Virus record (IMG/VR): IMGVR_UViG_3300048079_000214 | Location: 1 to 31,718 of that record | Source: a virus | Direction: 5' to 3' (one strand) | Length of the DNA stretch: 31,718 bases | Shown: positions 6,616 to 15,502 of the stretch, piece by piece | Numbering within the stretch: the stretch's first letter is position 1 | Layout: each line of letters opens with the position of its first letter | Notes under the pieces: model-generated | Databases searched by the model: none | Told to the model about the DNA's origin: nothing | The model's input: the letters and a program-made list of their open reading frames with translations, nothing else | Program-made: the position numbers and the translations under genes

Positions 6616-9600
6616 ACGGTCCCTTCCTCTTTAATTTCGACGCCCACTCGGTCGATGTGCTCCAGGCTATTGGCGCTCCGTCCGGTGTTCTTCGCCGTCT
6701 GGTACATGACTTCGAACATTTCGGTGCGCATGCCCTCGACCTCGCGCGTCAGCCGCTCAACCGCAGCAGCCAGAACTTCGCCGTTTTCCGATGGACTGGC
6801 CAGGCGGCGCATCAGCTCGCGGTTGTCAGCCGCAGGGATGATGCGTTCGCCCTGGTGAATCTGCGCCGGCATGTCGGCGGGCACATAGTTCGTGCCGACG
6901 GCAAACCCGCGCAGCTTCTTCTCGGCGCTTTCCTCGAACGTGTCGCGGATCGAGCCCAGGCTGATGCCGCCCTTGAGCCGGTCAATCCAGTAGCTCAGCC
7001 CGGCCGAGTCAGCCGGGCGGCCGAACACGTCCTTGTAGAGCGCCTGGATCTGCGCCTCGGGCGAACCCTTGATAGAGCCGATGATGGCCTCGGTCGAGAT
7101 TCCGCCGGCGGCCCGGTCCTGCCAATAGCTCAGCCCTGCCGCATCCGGCGCACGGCCGAGACTGGATTTGTAGGCATCACTGATCTGGCTGGTGGCCGAG
7201 TTGTACGGGTTTGCACCCGCAGCACCCATCGCACCGTGCAGCGCCTGGATGGCCTGCTCGATCGACAGCCCAATCGTGCTGATGCCCTTGAGCACGTCGA
7301 TCTGTTCCTGCTCGCGCTCGAGCATCTGGTCGTGCTGCTTGACCTGCCCTTCCAGCGCTTTCAGGCTTCGCTCTTCTGCCGACAGTGTTTTGTCGGTGAT
7401 CGTGGCGAGGTCGGTGATGCCGTTCTTGGTCGCGTAGAAGTCGCGCAGGTAATCCGCCTGGGTGGCGAACTGACCTGAGGAATCCTTGCCCAGCGCCGAG
7501 AGAGCCGCCTTCAGGTCGTCAGCCTTGGGCAAGATGCCACTCGCTTTAGCGATGGCCAGGGCCGCCTGGATTTGCGACTGAGCTGCCAGCCGATCCTCCT
7601 TCTCTGCACCAGCCACCGTCAGCCCGTCCAGCGTGCTGCGCAGCGCCTCGGAAAGCGACCGGGTCTTCTCGACGGCCTTGGTGCGCACGTCGATCTCTTC
7701 CTGCGTCGCCTTCTTCTGACGCTCGACTACCTTCTGCAGCGCCGAAAACGCGCCGTCAACGCCGGACATCAGCGCGGCAGCAGCCGTCTTGACCTGCTCG
7801 GTTGCCTTGGCGGCGGCCTGCAAGTCCCACAGGTTCTGTGTCGCACCGCGCAGCGTCGGGTCCAGTTCAGCCAAGGCATTGACATGCTGCATTGCCAGCA
7901 CCGCAGCAGCGCCGGCCTTGTCGCCGCTCAGTTCATAAATCTGAGCCTGAATGGACAGCAGCGAGTTCGCAGTTTGAAGTGCTGCTGCTTCGTCTTCCAG
8001 AGCATAGGCACGCTCCTGCAAAGGCCGCAGGGACGCGTCCATCTCGACCAGCTCCAGCGCGCGAGTGGCAGCCAGCGCCCCCACCTTGTCACCCAGCAGG
8101 TCCATGATCTGGATTTCCAGCTCACGCTTGCCGTTCGACAGGTCGGTTGCCTTCTCCAGTGCTGCCTTGTCAACGTCAGCAATCTGCTTAAACGCCGGCG
8201 CGATCTGCATCAGTGCAGCGTATGCCCGCGCGCCGGCCTCGGTCGTCAGGTCCAGCCCGGTGACCACACTACGAAACTGCTTGAGCGAATCCTCGGCACC
8301 GGTCTTGATGCCGAACTGGTCGAGCGTCGGCGTGATGCGCGCGCGGAGGGAATCGGCCCGCTCCTTGTCGCTGTAGAAGTCAGCGAGGAACTGGTCAGCG
8401 CTCGAGGTGAATTCGTCCAGACCACCGACCAGCCCGATCAGCCGCTCGCGCGCGCCGACCGACGCCAGCCCGACGGCGTTGAACGTCATCCCCATCGAAT
8501 CCGTGACCACGGTGACGGCCTGGTAATTGGTCGCCACCCGGGTCAGCGTTTCGAGATAGCCTTCGCCCACCTTCTGGAACGATGCCAGCCCGTCGACGCC
8601 GAACGCGGCCAGGTCGTCGCCGACCTTGGAAAACACAGCCGACAGCTCTTTCTCGATCTCGTCGTCGGACAGGCCTTTTAAGCTGACCTTGCCGATGTCG
8701 ACCACAAAGCGGTTCAGCTGGGCCTCGAAGCCTTCCGCGCCGATTCCCAGCATGGTCCCGGCTTGGAGCACAGTGTCGTACAGCGAGGTCAGGATGCTGG
8801 CGATCTGACGGTTGCCCTCGGCCCCAAGACCTTCGATTTCGGGCTTGGTCTTATCCTTTCCGAACCAGCCGCCGCTCGTCTTGATATCAGCATACTGGGC
8901 TGCATCGGTACCGCCGGCACGGATGCTGGCATAGCTCGCTGGGGTGAGCATGAAGCCCGTGTCTTCGACCGACTTCTTGCCCCCGAATACAGTGCCCATT
9001 GCCCGACCAAAGGATTTGCCAAGCACGGCGCCCAGGACAGCGCCGACAGCCATGCCAATGGGCCCGGCCACGGCGCCCACTGCCGTCAAGGTCGTGGCGC
9101 CAGTGACACCCATTGTCATAGCGCCAGCAACGGCTCCACCGGCCAGGCCACCAGCAAGTCCGCCACCAATCGCGCCAATTGCGTTGATGCCCTTCGAGTC
9201 GAACTTATTGCCACCCAGGCCAGCGCCGAACTCGCCCGTCACACCAGTGGTTCGCACCAGCAGCGACGAGAATTGCCCGATGCCCACCTCAATATTGCGC
9301 AACGAAGCGAGCATGCCGTTGCTGATGGCCAGGCCCTGAACCGTCGCACCCTCAATGCCGTCGAGCGCGCGCGCGATGGATTCGGATTTAGCATCCGAAC
9401 CCAGCACCGAGCCGGTACCCTGTTTCTTCTGGCGCGACTCGGAGATCGGCACGCTGCCGCCGCCAGACACGCCGCCAATGGCAACGCCCAGACCTGCCAC
9501 GACTGCTGCCATGGCTGCCATGCGGCCGAATGCCGAATACGGATCGCCAGTGCCTTGGCTCAGGACCGCCGAGATACCCTTCGGCACCAGTTCGGCCAGG

Positions 9601-12600
9601 GTCATTGCCAACTCGGCTGCGTGAAACACCTGCGACACAGCCTGAAGCGCCCGATAGCCCTTGCTCTGCTCATCGAAGAATCCAGCAGCAGCGCCGGCCA
9701 TGGCGCCATAGCCCGACAGACGGTTTTTGGTGTCCCGCTCGTTCAGCTCCAGAACCGTCTTCTGGTACTTGATCTCGTCAAAATCCTTCGTGCCGCGCTG
9801 AGCTTCAGCCGTTGCTCGTGCTTTCGCGATCTGCTCTTGGCGACGAGCGAACCCGTCGAGCGATGCCGTCATCTTCGAGATTGCATCACCGGCACCGCCG
9901 AACGCTTCGCGCAGGGCTTCGCCAAACGTTTCCGCTCGACCCGGGTCAAGGAACTGGTTCAGCTCGTCAAGCGCCTTTTTGCTCGATTCTGCAGCATCCG
10001 ACTTGACGGCGCCTTCGCGCTTCGCAGCGGCAAGGTTGCGCAGTTCATCCGCCTGACGCCGATAACGCTCAGCCAGCGCACTGCCCGGCTCGATTGCTTC
10101 CAGCATGGCGGCCGTCTGATCTTTGAGGGCGGCGGTATCATTGAGGCGTTCAAACTGCAGATCAGCAAGCGCAGCTTTGCTCAGCCCGATCTCGCTATTG
10201 GCCATGCGCTGGGCTTCGACCTGAGTCCGGATAGTTCCAAGTTCCGCGCTGGCCGTCTCTATGCCTTTCAGGTGCAGATCGCTGCTCTCCTTCGCGCGTG
10301 CACGCTGGGCCGCGGCCAAATCGTTTTCCAGCTGCATCGCCCGGCTGGTACGCTGGGCGCCCAACATGGCAATCTGACCTTCCAGGTCGAGCTGCTCTCG
10401 CTGGCTGCCGATCTTGGATCGAACCATGCCGAGCTGCGCGCGCATGCTGCTTTCCTGGCGATTGAGTTGCGCGACCTGCTCGGCGGCTGTTTGGCGCAGC
10501 GCCTCATCTTCCGAGATGCTGCCCGCGTTGCGCTGTGCTTCGATTTGCGCCAGCGCGCGCTGGCTGATCAAACCTTCCAATTCGCCGCGCTTGCGGAGCG
10601 CCGTGATGCTGCGATCGATGCCGTCGACGTATACATCGTTGTACTTACGGCGCACGACCGACAAGCGCTCTTGGATTTCCGCGTCGCCCAAACCATTCTC
10701 GCGCCCGGCAGTCTCAGCGGCCGACAGGTCGCGGGCCAGCAGCTGCTGGCGCGTCAGGAGGACATTCTTCTCGTCCAGCCATTTGATACGAAGCTCATCG
10801 GCCCGCACTGTCGCGGCCTCGGCCGCCGCTGCATCCTTCGCAGCCTTGCCCTTATCGCGGATCGCGTCGATTTCGCGCTGGTTCAGCTGCAGCGCGGACT
10901 GGGCACCCGCCAAGTCTCGATCCTTCGAAGGATCGTACTTGTCACCATCGCGACGTTTTCCCGCCTCTTGGAGACGATTGACGCGCGCCTGCGTTGCTTC
11001 ACGCTGAGCCAGCAACGCATTAATCCGCTCTTGCGGCCCAACTTCCCGGCCGCCAGCGAAGTCAATGGCCGCATCGATAGCACCCGAGATGCCCTTCTTG
11101 ATGCGCAGCCAGCCGCGCTCCCAATCGGTCAGGCTGTCGAGGACCTTCTGACGCTGACCCGTAATTCCGTCGGCGTACGCGCGCTGCGAAATGCTAGCTG
11201 CCTCGATTGTCCGGCCCTGCTCTTGTGCTGCCTTGACCTGTTCGTAAGTGGCTGCGGTGATGAAATGGTACTTTTCGTTGATGGACTGCAGCGCGCTGAG
11301 CGGTGATTTGCCCAAGTCTGCGAATTCCTTGGCGGTATCTTCAATACTTTTCTTGAGCACATGCTGAGCGTCAACCGCCACGGTGCCGAAACGCTCAAGG
11401 TCGCCAACAGCGATGGAGCCGGTGCTGGCTAACAGGGTCAACGCGGCGGCGGCATCGCGTTGCGAGCCGCTGACCGCGCCGATATTGTTCGCCATATCCG
11501 CCATCTGCAGCGAAGTCGTGCCGGTGATATTGCCGGTCAAGGCGAGCGCGCGCGAGTAGCGGATGCTTTCCTCGTGGCCAGCCTTCAGCGCCGCTGCGCC
11601 AAGCGCCAGGGTTGCGATCGCGATGGTGTAAGGATTGATCAGGCCGAGGACTGCGCCGCCGAGCGCTTTTGCTGCTCCGCCCACGCTGCCAAACATGTCA
11701 CGTAACTGGCCACCCTGCTGCAAGAGCACGGTGAGCGGCGCCTGGCCGCCTTGCAGGCTGACAATGATGTCAGTCATCTGCGCTGGAACGTTGCGCAGCG
11801 CGGCGTTCATAGCAGCAGCGGACATGCCTCCACCATGCAGCGACTGCTCAGCGGCCTTCAGCTGATCAATAAATGGCTTGGCCTGGGTCGAGACGCCCAG
11901 TTGAGCCGCCTGCAACTCAAGCAGTTCAATTCTGGTCTTCCCAATCGCGGCCGCCTGTTGCTCAAGACCTTTCACGAACGAGTCTTGGCCGGTGCGGGCC
12001 TGTGCGGCCTCTCGCTGTGCCTGCGCGAACATGCGCTCACCGTACGTGGCCTGCTCTTGAGCAAGGCGCAGGTCACGTAGCTTGGCAATCAGCGGATCAG
12101 CAGCGCTCGCAGCGCCGGTTTGCGCGGCGCGGTAGCGGAGCACCTCATCGGTGGAGAGTCCGAACAGCGCGATCTGCTCGCGCAATCCCTGAATGAACGT
12201 TGCTTTAGATGCGTCGGCCTGGGCAGCCTCACGCTGAGCGGTCGCAGCGGCGCGTGCGGCCGTCGTCACCTGCTCTTGTGCCGCACGCATATTTTGCAGT
12301 TGCAGGATCAGCTGGGCCGATTCCTGCGTCGCGCCAGCTTGGGCGGCGCGGTACCGCAAGACCTCGTCAGCCGATTTGCCGAACAACGTCACCTGCTCAC
12401 GCAGTCCAACCAGGAACGAATCCTTGTTTGCCTGAAGCTGCGCGACCTCCCGCTGTGCTGCAGCCGCCGCGCGAGCGGCAACCTCAACTTGCTCTTGAGC
12501 GGCGCGCATGTTTTGCAGTTGAAGGATCAGCTGGGCAGATTCCTGCGCCGCGCCGGCCTGAGCCGCGCGAAAGCGCAGGACCTCATCAGCAGATTTTCCG

Positions 12601-13475
12601 AACAGGGTGACCTGCTCGCGCAGCGCCGCCAAAAACGATTCTTTATTGGCCTGAGTTTGCGCAGCCTCGCGCTGTGCCGCCGCGGTCGCGCGCGCTGCCG
12701 CCTCAACCTGCTCCTGTGCCAAGCGCATACTGTGCAACTGCGCGATCAGCTGGCCAGCCTCCTGCGAGGCGCCAGCCTGAGCGGCGCGGTAGCGGAGAAC
12801 TTCATCTGCCGACTTCCCGAACAGCGCAACCTGCTCGCGCAAGCCCGACAAGAACGATTCCTTGTTTGCCTGGGCTTGCGCCGCCTCACGCTCTGCGGTC
12901 GCTTGGGCGCGCGTGGCCGACGCAACTTGGTCGTGGGCCGCACGCATGTTGTTCAGTTGAAAAATCAGCATCGCCGACTCTTGCGACGCGCCGGCCTGGG
13001 CAGCGCGGTAACGCAGCACCTCATCTGCCGATTTGCCAAACAGAGCGATCTGCTCACGCAACCCGGCCAAGAACGAATCTTTGTTGGTTTGTGCCTGCGC
13101 CAGGTCACGTGCGGCGATGGCGTGAGCACGCGTCGATTCGGTCGCCTTCGCCTGGGCCGCCTCGATGGCGCGCAGCTGATTCAGGTACGGCGTCAATGCC
13201 GCTGGATCGACGTCCTTCTGGCGCGCGCTCGCCTCGTAGTAGGCCGCCGTGGTGCGCCCACCAGCCTCCATGGCCATGGTCGTGCGCTGAATCGAGGCGA
13301 TGATGTTGCGTTGCGCCGACTCAACAGCACGTGCAGCGCCTGCCGCACGTTCACCCGATTGGGTGATCGCTGCGCCAGCGCGCTGCGCTGCATCGACCGC
13401 CGGACGCAGGCCCGCCTCGACGCCGGAGGCATCAGCTACCACCCGAATTGTTGCGTTGTTCACGATATCGGTCAT
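6612..13475 (-). CDS. Tail tape measure protein, TMP_2 type
   Basis: This 2287-residue protein sets tail length and is threaded inside the tail tube. The N-terminus (1-125) is Ala-rich helical. Residues 128 to about 545 are tandem 73-residue helical repeats. Residues about 553-640 match the TMP_2 region (V-P-A-Q-M-T-D-I-I-V-S-L-Q-G-G-Q...L-L-Q-Q-G-G-Q-L-R-D). Long coiled coils follow to about 1180, then hydrophobic Gly/Ala-rich segments that could enter the host membrane on DNA ejection. Near the C-terminus two DUF4214-like units (about 2098-2190) carry G-R-x-x-D-x-x-G-L-S-Y-W, followed by P-A-D-M-P-A-Q-I-H-Q-G-E, a common tape-measure ending. At typical helical rise the length implies a tail of a few hundred nanometres. 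The stop overlaps the next gene by four bases. Confidence 0.95.
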   Translation of the reverse strand: MTDIVNNATIRVVADASGVEAGLRPAVDAAQRAGAAITQSGERAAGAARAVESAQRNIIASIQRTTMAMEAGGRTTAAYYEASARQKDVDPAALTPYLNQLRAIEAAQAKATESTRAHAIAARDLAQAQTNKDSFLAGLREQIALFGKSADEVLRYRAAQAGASQESAMLIFQLNNMRAAHDQVASATRAQATAEREAAQAQANKESFLSGLREQVALFGKSADEVLRYRAAQAGASQEAGQLIAQLHSMRLAQEQVEAAARATAAAQREAAQTQANKESFLAALREQVTLFGKSADEVLRFRAAQAGAAQESAQLILQLQNMRAAQEQVEVAARAAAAAQREVAQLQANKDSFLVGLREQVTLFGKSADEVLRYRAAQAGATQESAQLILQLQNMRAAQEQVTTAARAAATAQREAAQADASKATFIQGLREQIALFGLSTDEVLRYRAAQTGAASAADPLIAKLRDLRLAQEQATYGERMFAQAQREAAQARTGQDSFVKGLEQQAAAIGKTRIELLELQAAQLGVSTQAKPFIDQLKAAEQSLHGGGMSAAAMNAALRNVPAQMTDIIVSLQGGQAPLTVLLQQGGQLRDMFGSVGGAAKALGGAVLGLINPYTIAIATLALGAAALKAGHEESIRYSRALALTGNITGTTSLQMADMANNIGAVSGSQRDAAAALTLLASTGSIAVGDLERFGTVAVDAQHVLKKSIEDTAKEFADLGKSPLSALQSINEKYHFITAATYEQVKAAQEQGRTIEAASISQRAYADGITGQRQKVLDSLTDWERGWLRIKKGISGAIDAAIDFAGGREVGPQERINALLAQREATQARVNRLQEAGKRRDGDKYDPSKDRDLAGAQSALQLNQREIDAIRDKGKAAKDAAAAEAATVRADELRIKWLDEKNVLLTRQQLLARDLSAAETAGRENGLGDAEIQERLSVVRRKYNDVYVDGIDRSITALRKRGELEGLISQRALAQIEAQRNAGSISEDEALRQTAAEQVAQLNRQESSMRAQLGMVRSKIGSQREQLDLEGQIAMLGAQRTSRAMQLENDLAAAQRARAKESSDLHLKGIETASAELGTIRTQVEAQRMANSEIGLSKAALADLQFERLNDTAALKDQTAAMLEAIEPGSALAERYRRQADELRNLAAAKREGAVKSDAAESSKKALDELNQFLDPGRAETFGEALREAFGGAGDAISKMTASLDGFARRQEQIAKARATAEAQRGTKDFDEIKYQKTVLELNERDTKNRLSGYGAMAGAAAGFFDEQSKGYRALQAVSQVFHAAELAMTLAELVPKGISAVLSQGTGDPYSAFGRMAAMAAVVAGLGVAIGGVSGGGSVPISESRQKKQGTGSVLGSDAKSESIARALDGIEGATVQGLAISNGMLASLRNIEVGIGQFSSLLVRTTGVTGEFGAGLGGNKFDSKGINAIGAIGGGLAGGLAGGAVAGAMTMGVTGATTLTAVGAVAGPIGMAVGAVLGAVLGKSFGRAMGTVFGGKKSVEDTGFMLTPASYASIRAGGTDAAQYADIKTSGGWFGKDKTKPEIEGLGAEGNRQIASILTSLYDTVLQAGTMLGIGAEGFEAQLNRFVVDIGKVSLKGLSDDEIEKELSAVFSKVGDDLAAFGVDGLASFQKVGEGYLETLTRVATNYQAVTVVTDSMGMTFNAVGLASVGARERLIGLVGGLDEFTSSADQFLADFYSDKERADSLRARITPTLDQFGIKTGAEDSLKQFRSVVTGLDLTTEAGARAYAALMQIAPAFKQIADVDKAALEKATDLSNGKRELEIQIMDLLGDKVGALAATRALELVEMDASLRPLQERAYALEDEAAALQTANSLLSIQAQIYELSGDKAGAAAVLAMQHVNALAELDPTLRGATQNLWDLQAAAKATEQVKTAAAALMSGVDGAFSALQKVVERQKKATQEEIDVRTKAVEKTRSLSEALRSTLDGLTVAGAEKEDRLAAQSQIQAALAIAKASGILPKADDLKAALSALGKDSSGQFATQADYLRDFYATKNGITDLATITDKTLSAEERSLKALEGQVKQHDQMLEREQEQIDVLKGISTIGLSIEQAIQALHGAMGAAGANPYNSATSQISDAYKSSLGRAPDAAGLSYWQDRAAGGISTEAIIGSIKGSPEAQIQALYKDVFGRPADSAGLSYWIDRLKGGISLGSIRDTFEESAEKKLRGFAVGTNYVPADMPAQIHQGERIIPAADNRELMRRLASPSENGEVLAAAVERLTREVEGMRTEMFEVMYQTAKNTGRSANSLEHIDRVGVEIKEEGTV
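11841..13094 (-). repeat. Tandem 219-bp repeats inside the tape measure gene
   Basis: Five well-conserved 73-codon units cover 12000-13094 (protein residues 128-492), followed by a diverged partial sixth to about 11841. The conserved core is L-R-E-Q-(V/I)-x-L-F-G-K-S-A-D-E-V-L-R-Y-R, then A-A-Q-x-G-A and an A-Q-R-E-A-A-Q linker. All units keep frame, so gaining or losing one changes tape length by 73 residues. Confidence 0.9.
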
Positions 13476-13492
13476 GGCAGCCCTGAAATAGT

Positions 13493-13523
13493 GAAGCCCT
13501 GACGCGTGAGCGAACAGGGCTTC
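13493..13523. other. Perfect 9-bp stem-loop before the tape measure gene
   Basis: GAAGCCCTG (13493-13501) and CAGGGCTTC (13515-13523) are exact complements separated by 13 bases. The element lies between the tail chaperone stop and the tape measure start. No T-run follows on either strand, so it is not a standard intrinsic terminator. It could be a transcript stabiliser or influence tape measure translation. Confidence 0.6.
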
Positions 13524-13534
13524 GTTGGTACTTC

Positions 13535-13840
13535 TTAGTCGTCCCGGTCGTTCATAGCACCGAGCGCAGCAAACTCCATCGCCTGGATATCCGACTCAAG
13601 GTCGTCATACGCGTCTGGAGTTAGATCCATCCGATCCATCTTCCGGTGAAGAGGACCGTAGTCGAGGCCGATGATGCCCATCCCGCCGGCGCGCCACTGC
13701 GTGCGCATGAACGAGAATAGTGCGTAAGCTGGCCAGTTCTCCGGCCACACCTCCACTTGCTCGTCTGGGTAGTCGTCGACCGTGAAGCCGCCCGCCTCCA
13801 TCTCGGCCAAGTCCTTTTTGCTCAGACCTGGCTCGAACAT
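13535..13840 (-). CDS. Tail assembly chaperone T-like region (DUF1799)
   Basis: This stretch (101 residues counted from its first ATG) is a DUF1799-type protein: V-W-P-E-N-W-P-A in the first half, then Q-W-R-A-G-x-M-G-I-I-G-L-D-Y and a C-terminal acidic helix with M-E-F-A-A-L. DUF1799 proteins sit between the G-like gene and the tape measure, in the position of lambda T. I doubt that it is translated alone. There is no Shine-Dalgarno sequence ahead of its first ATG, and the frame is open back to the slippery site at 13861-13867. It is most likely made only as the C-terminal half of the G-T fusion. Confidence 0.75.
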   Translation of the reverse strand: MFEPGLSKKDLAEMEAGGFTVDDYPDEQVEVWPENWPAYALFSFMRTQWRAGGMGIIGLDYGPLHRKMDRMDLTPDAYDDLESDIQAMEFAALGAMNDRDD

Positions 13841-14310
13841 GGCAGTGGCGATCGCCTTTAGTTTCCCAGGCGGCCTTCGTTGATCGCCGAGCGATAGTCG
13901 TCCTTGATCGCCTCGGCCATGGCTGGCAGGGTATCGACCAGTTCGGCCACGCCTTCCTTGTCGAAGTCGGCGTCGAGGTTCCAGCCCTTGACGATTTTCA
14001 GGATGTACTCGCCAGAGATGGCCGATTGGCGTTTCACGATCTCGGTCTGCGTGGTCGTGAATTCAGGGATCGGCTCGCCCGATTCCTTCGACTTCTCGAC
14101 AGCGGCCTTGAAGCGCTCGATCTCGACGTTCGCTTCGTCTTTCAGCTTTGCCTGCATCGTATCGATCAGCTCGGCCAGCTCCGTGCGGCTGCGGTAGACG
14201 TAATCGACTTCCATGCAGCCGGTCGAGCCGTCCAGCATGGTGCACTTCACTTCTTTCTTGAATGCCGATGGACGTTTGCCGAGGACGATTTTGGTAGCTT
14301 TGGTTGCCAT
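13535..14310 (-). CDS. Tail assembly chaperone G-T fusion by -1 frameshift
   Basis: Reading the 150-residue G-like frame and slipping back one base at GGGAAAC (13867-13861) continues in the DUF1799 frame with L-K-A-I-A-T-A-M-F-E-P. The result is a 258-residue product: all 150 residues of G plus 108 more. The -1 frame is open from the slip site to the stop at 13535. In lambda the equivalent gpG/gpGT pair, made by slippage at GGGAAAG at a few per cent efficiency, recruits the tape measure and chaperones its packing into the tail tube. The heptamer is in the correct X-XXY-YYZ phase. The ratio of products cannot be judged from sequence. Confidence 0.8.
13858..14310 (-). CDS. Tail assembly chaperone, G-like
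   Basis: This 150-residue protein has a Lys-rich N-terminus. An early beta portion reads V-K-C-T-M-L-D-G-S-T-G-C-M-E-V-D, then a long charged helix (about 65-96), and a C-terminal helical half with I-V-K-G-W-N-L-D-A-D-F-D and L-V-D-T-L-P-A-M. W-x-L-D near the middle of the C-terminal half is typical of siphophage tail assembly chaperones encoded between tail tube and tape measure. It is expected to coat the tape measure before tube assembly and not to remain in the virion. Its last codons carry the slippery heptamer directly ahead of the TAA stop. Confidence 0.8.
   Translation of the reverse strand: MATKATKIVLGKRPSAFKKEVKCTMLDGSTGCMEVDYVYRSRTELAELIDTMQAKLKDEANVEIERFKAAVEKSKESGEPIPEFTTTQTEIVKRQSAISGEYILKIVKGWNLDADFDKEGVAELVDTLPAMAEAIKDDYRSAINEGRLGN
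13861..13867 (-). promoter_or_regulatory. Programmed -1 frameshift site GGGAAAC
   Basis: On the minus strand the G-like frame reads CTG GGA AAC TAA. The heptamer G-GGA-AAC therefore has the phase in which P- and A-site tRNAs can re-pair one base back, immediately before the stop. It differs from the lambda G-T site only in the last base. No clear pseudoknot is visible downstream; GGCGATCGCC, four bases on, is palindromic but too tight to fold well. Confidence 0.85.
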
Positions 14311-14414
14311 GATTTTTATCTTTCAGAGGTGTAACGGGGAAAAAGACCGCGAGGTGCGACCACGCGGCTGGAAAAGCAGGCACCGACAATTCGGCGCCGG
14401 CTGGCAAAAACGGA

Positions 14415-15050
14415 TTAGTAGCGGACGACCTTGTTCTGCAGCGAGAAGGTGGCCTTCACCGCCATGACGTTGCCCTTGCCCAGGCTTGGCGACTCGTTGA
14501 ACGAGCAGTAGCCGGCGTAGAGCATCAGGCCGCCGTTGTTTGGCAGCTGTGCGCGCAGGCAGGTCAGCTTCACGCCGTCCGAGACACCCTTGAGCGCAGC
14601 ATGGTGAGGGGCGCCTTTCTCGTCGGCGATCGTCAGCGCGACGGTGGTGGCAGTGAAGCCGTCCGGCAGCGACACTGGCATGTCGGTGTCGAGCAGCGGC
14701 ACCTCGACGAACTTGCCGTCGCCGCCAGAGACTTCGGCTGCCGTCACCTGGATGATCGGCACCCAGGTCGTGACCTTGCGCACCGTGCCGGTACCGGCGC
14801 CGGCCGGGAACAGGCTGGTATCAGTCGTGTCCAGGCCTTCGAGCGTGAACGAGGTACCGGATGCCGCTTTCAGGCGGAACACGCGGCCGTTTGCTGCGCT
14901 CCAGCCGCCGGAATATTCCACGAAGTCGCCCAGGGCGAAGGTATTCGTCGCGGTGCACACGGCTTCGGTTGCGTTCGTGGCAGCGGTGATGCTGACCGAA
15001 GCAGCGAATGCGGTCGCTACTGCGAACGCGATGTTATTTGGCAGTTTCAT
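14415..15050 (-). CDS. Major tail tube protein
   Basis: This 211-residue protein is built mostly of beta strands. Residues about 34-85 (F-A-L-G-D-F-V-E-Y-S-G-G-W...F-R-L-K-A-A-S-G-T-S-F-T-L-E-G) form a small beta module often embedded in tail tube proteins. The C-terminus F-S-L-Q-N-K-V-V-R-Y would be the last tube strand. Position between the tail terminator and the tail chaperones is the canonical slot for the tube subunit, which polymerises as stacked hexameric rings around the tape measure. AAAGG lies six bases before the ATG. A terminator and a GCCCGG-CTA-CCGGGC hairpin (15071-15085) precede it on the transcript. Confidence 0.85.
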   Translation of the reverse strand: MKLPNNIAFAVATAFAASVSITAATNATEAVCTATNTFALGDFVEYSGGWSAANGRVFRLKAASGTSFTLEGLDTTDTSLFPAGAGTGTVRKVTTWVPIIQVTAAEVSGGDGKFVEVPLLDTDMPVSLPDGFTATTVALTIADEKGAPHHAALKGVSDGVKLTCLRAQLPNNGGLMLYAGYCSFNESPSLGKGNVMAVKATFSLQNKVVRY

Positions 15051-15088
15051 GAGGGCCTTTCAGGGGTAGAGCCCGGTAGCCGGGCATG

Positions 15089-15119
15089 AAAAAGCCGCCC
15101 GGTGTGCACGGGGCGGCTT
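15089..15119 (-). terminator. Rho-independent terminator upstream of the tail tube gene
   Basis: On the minus strand GCCGCCC and GGGCGGC form a seven-pair stem around a ten-base loop, followed by TTTTT. It lies between the tail terminator gene and the tail tube gene, inside the late region. Confidence 0.85.
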
Positions 15120-15139
15120 GGAGGGGAAAACTTGCATGG

Positions 15140-15502
15140 TCAGCAGAACAAGTAGAAGTCCTGCAGGGTTCCGCGATAGTTGGTGTGTTCGTCGTACGTA
15201 GCGGCGCGGCCGTTTATGACTTCAGTCTGCAGGTCGGTAGCTGAGCGGAGCGAATCCTCAACCTGCTTGCCGAGCTCGGAAACTGCCACGCGGCCGTCTT
15301 GTTCGCTTGCCCAGACATTCACCTGCATCCGGACCTTCTGCTTCGCCGGCGTCTCACCGGTCAGGAAATTGATCGGCACGCCGCCCACCGCTTGGTACGT
15401 GATGTACGGGGTCTCGCTGTTTTGCGGCGCGATATCGGGAAATACCCGCCCTCCAGCGAGGTGGACGAGCGCTTCATAGACGAGGTCTTCGGCAGTATTC
15501 AT
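15140..15502 (-). CDS. Tail completion/terminator protein (DUF3168)
   Basis: This 120-residue protein has the DUF3168 layout. An N-terminal helix (E-D-L-V-Y-E-A-L-V-H-L-A) is followed by V-F-P-D-I-A-P, P-Y-I-T-Y-Q-A-V-G-G, then a beta strand Q-V-N-V-W-A and a helix, ending in F-Y-L-F-C. DUF3168 proteins occupy the lambda gpU position and cap the tail tube after it reaches the tape measure length, forming the interface with the head. The start overlaps the upstream gene by four bases. Confidence 0.85.
   Translation of the reverse strand: MNTAEDLVYEALVHLAGGRVFPDIAPQNSETPYITYQAVGGVPINFLTGETPAKQKVRMQVNVWASEQDGRVAVSELGKQVEDSLRSATDLQTEVINGRAATYDEHTNYRGTLQDFYLFC

Noticed and set aside
5689-6858. 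389-codon plus-strand open frame opposite the distal tail gene
   Set aside because: It covers the junction of three minus-strand genes and shows no recognisable protein features.
8763-11306. 847-codon plus-strand open frame opposite the tape measure
   Set aside because: It is the complement of a coiled-coil, GC-rich gene. Composition is Arg/His/Cys-rich, no ribosome binding site or fold is recognisable, and the minus-strand reading gives clear tape measure motifs.
11841-13094. Possible CRISPR array or satellite repeat
   Set aside because: Units are 219 bp, in frame and without spacers; they are protein repeats of the tape measure.
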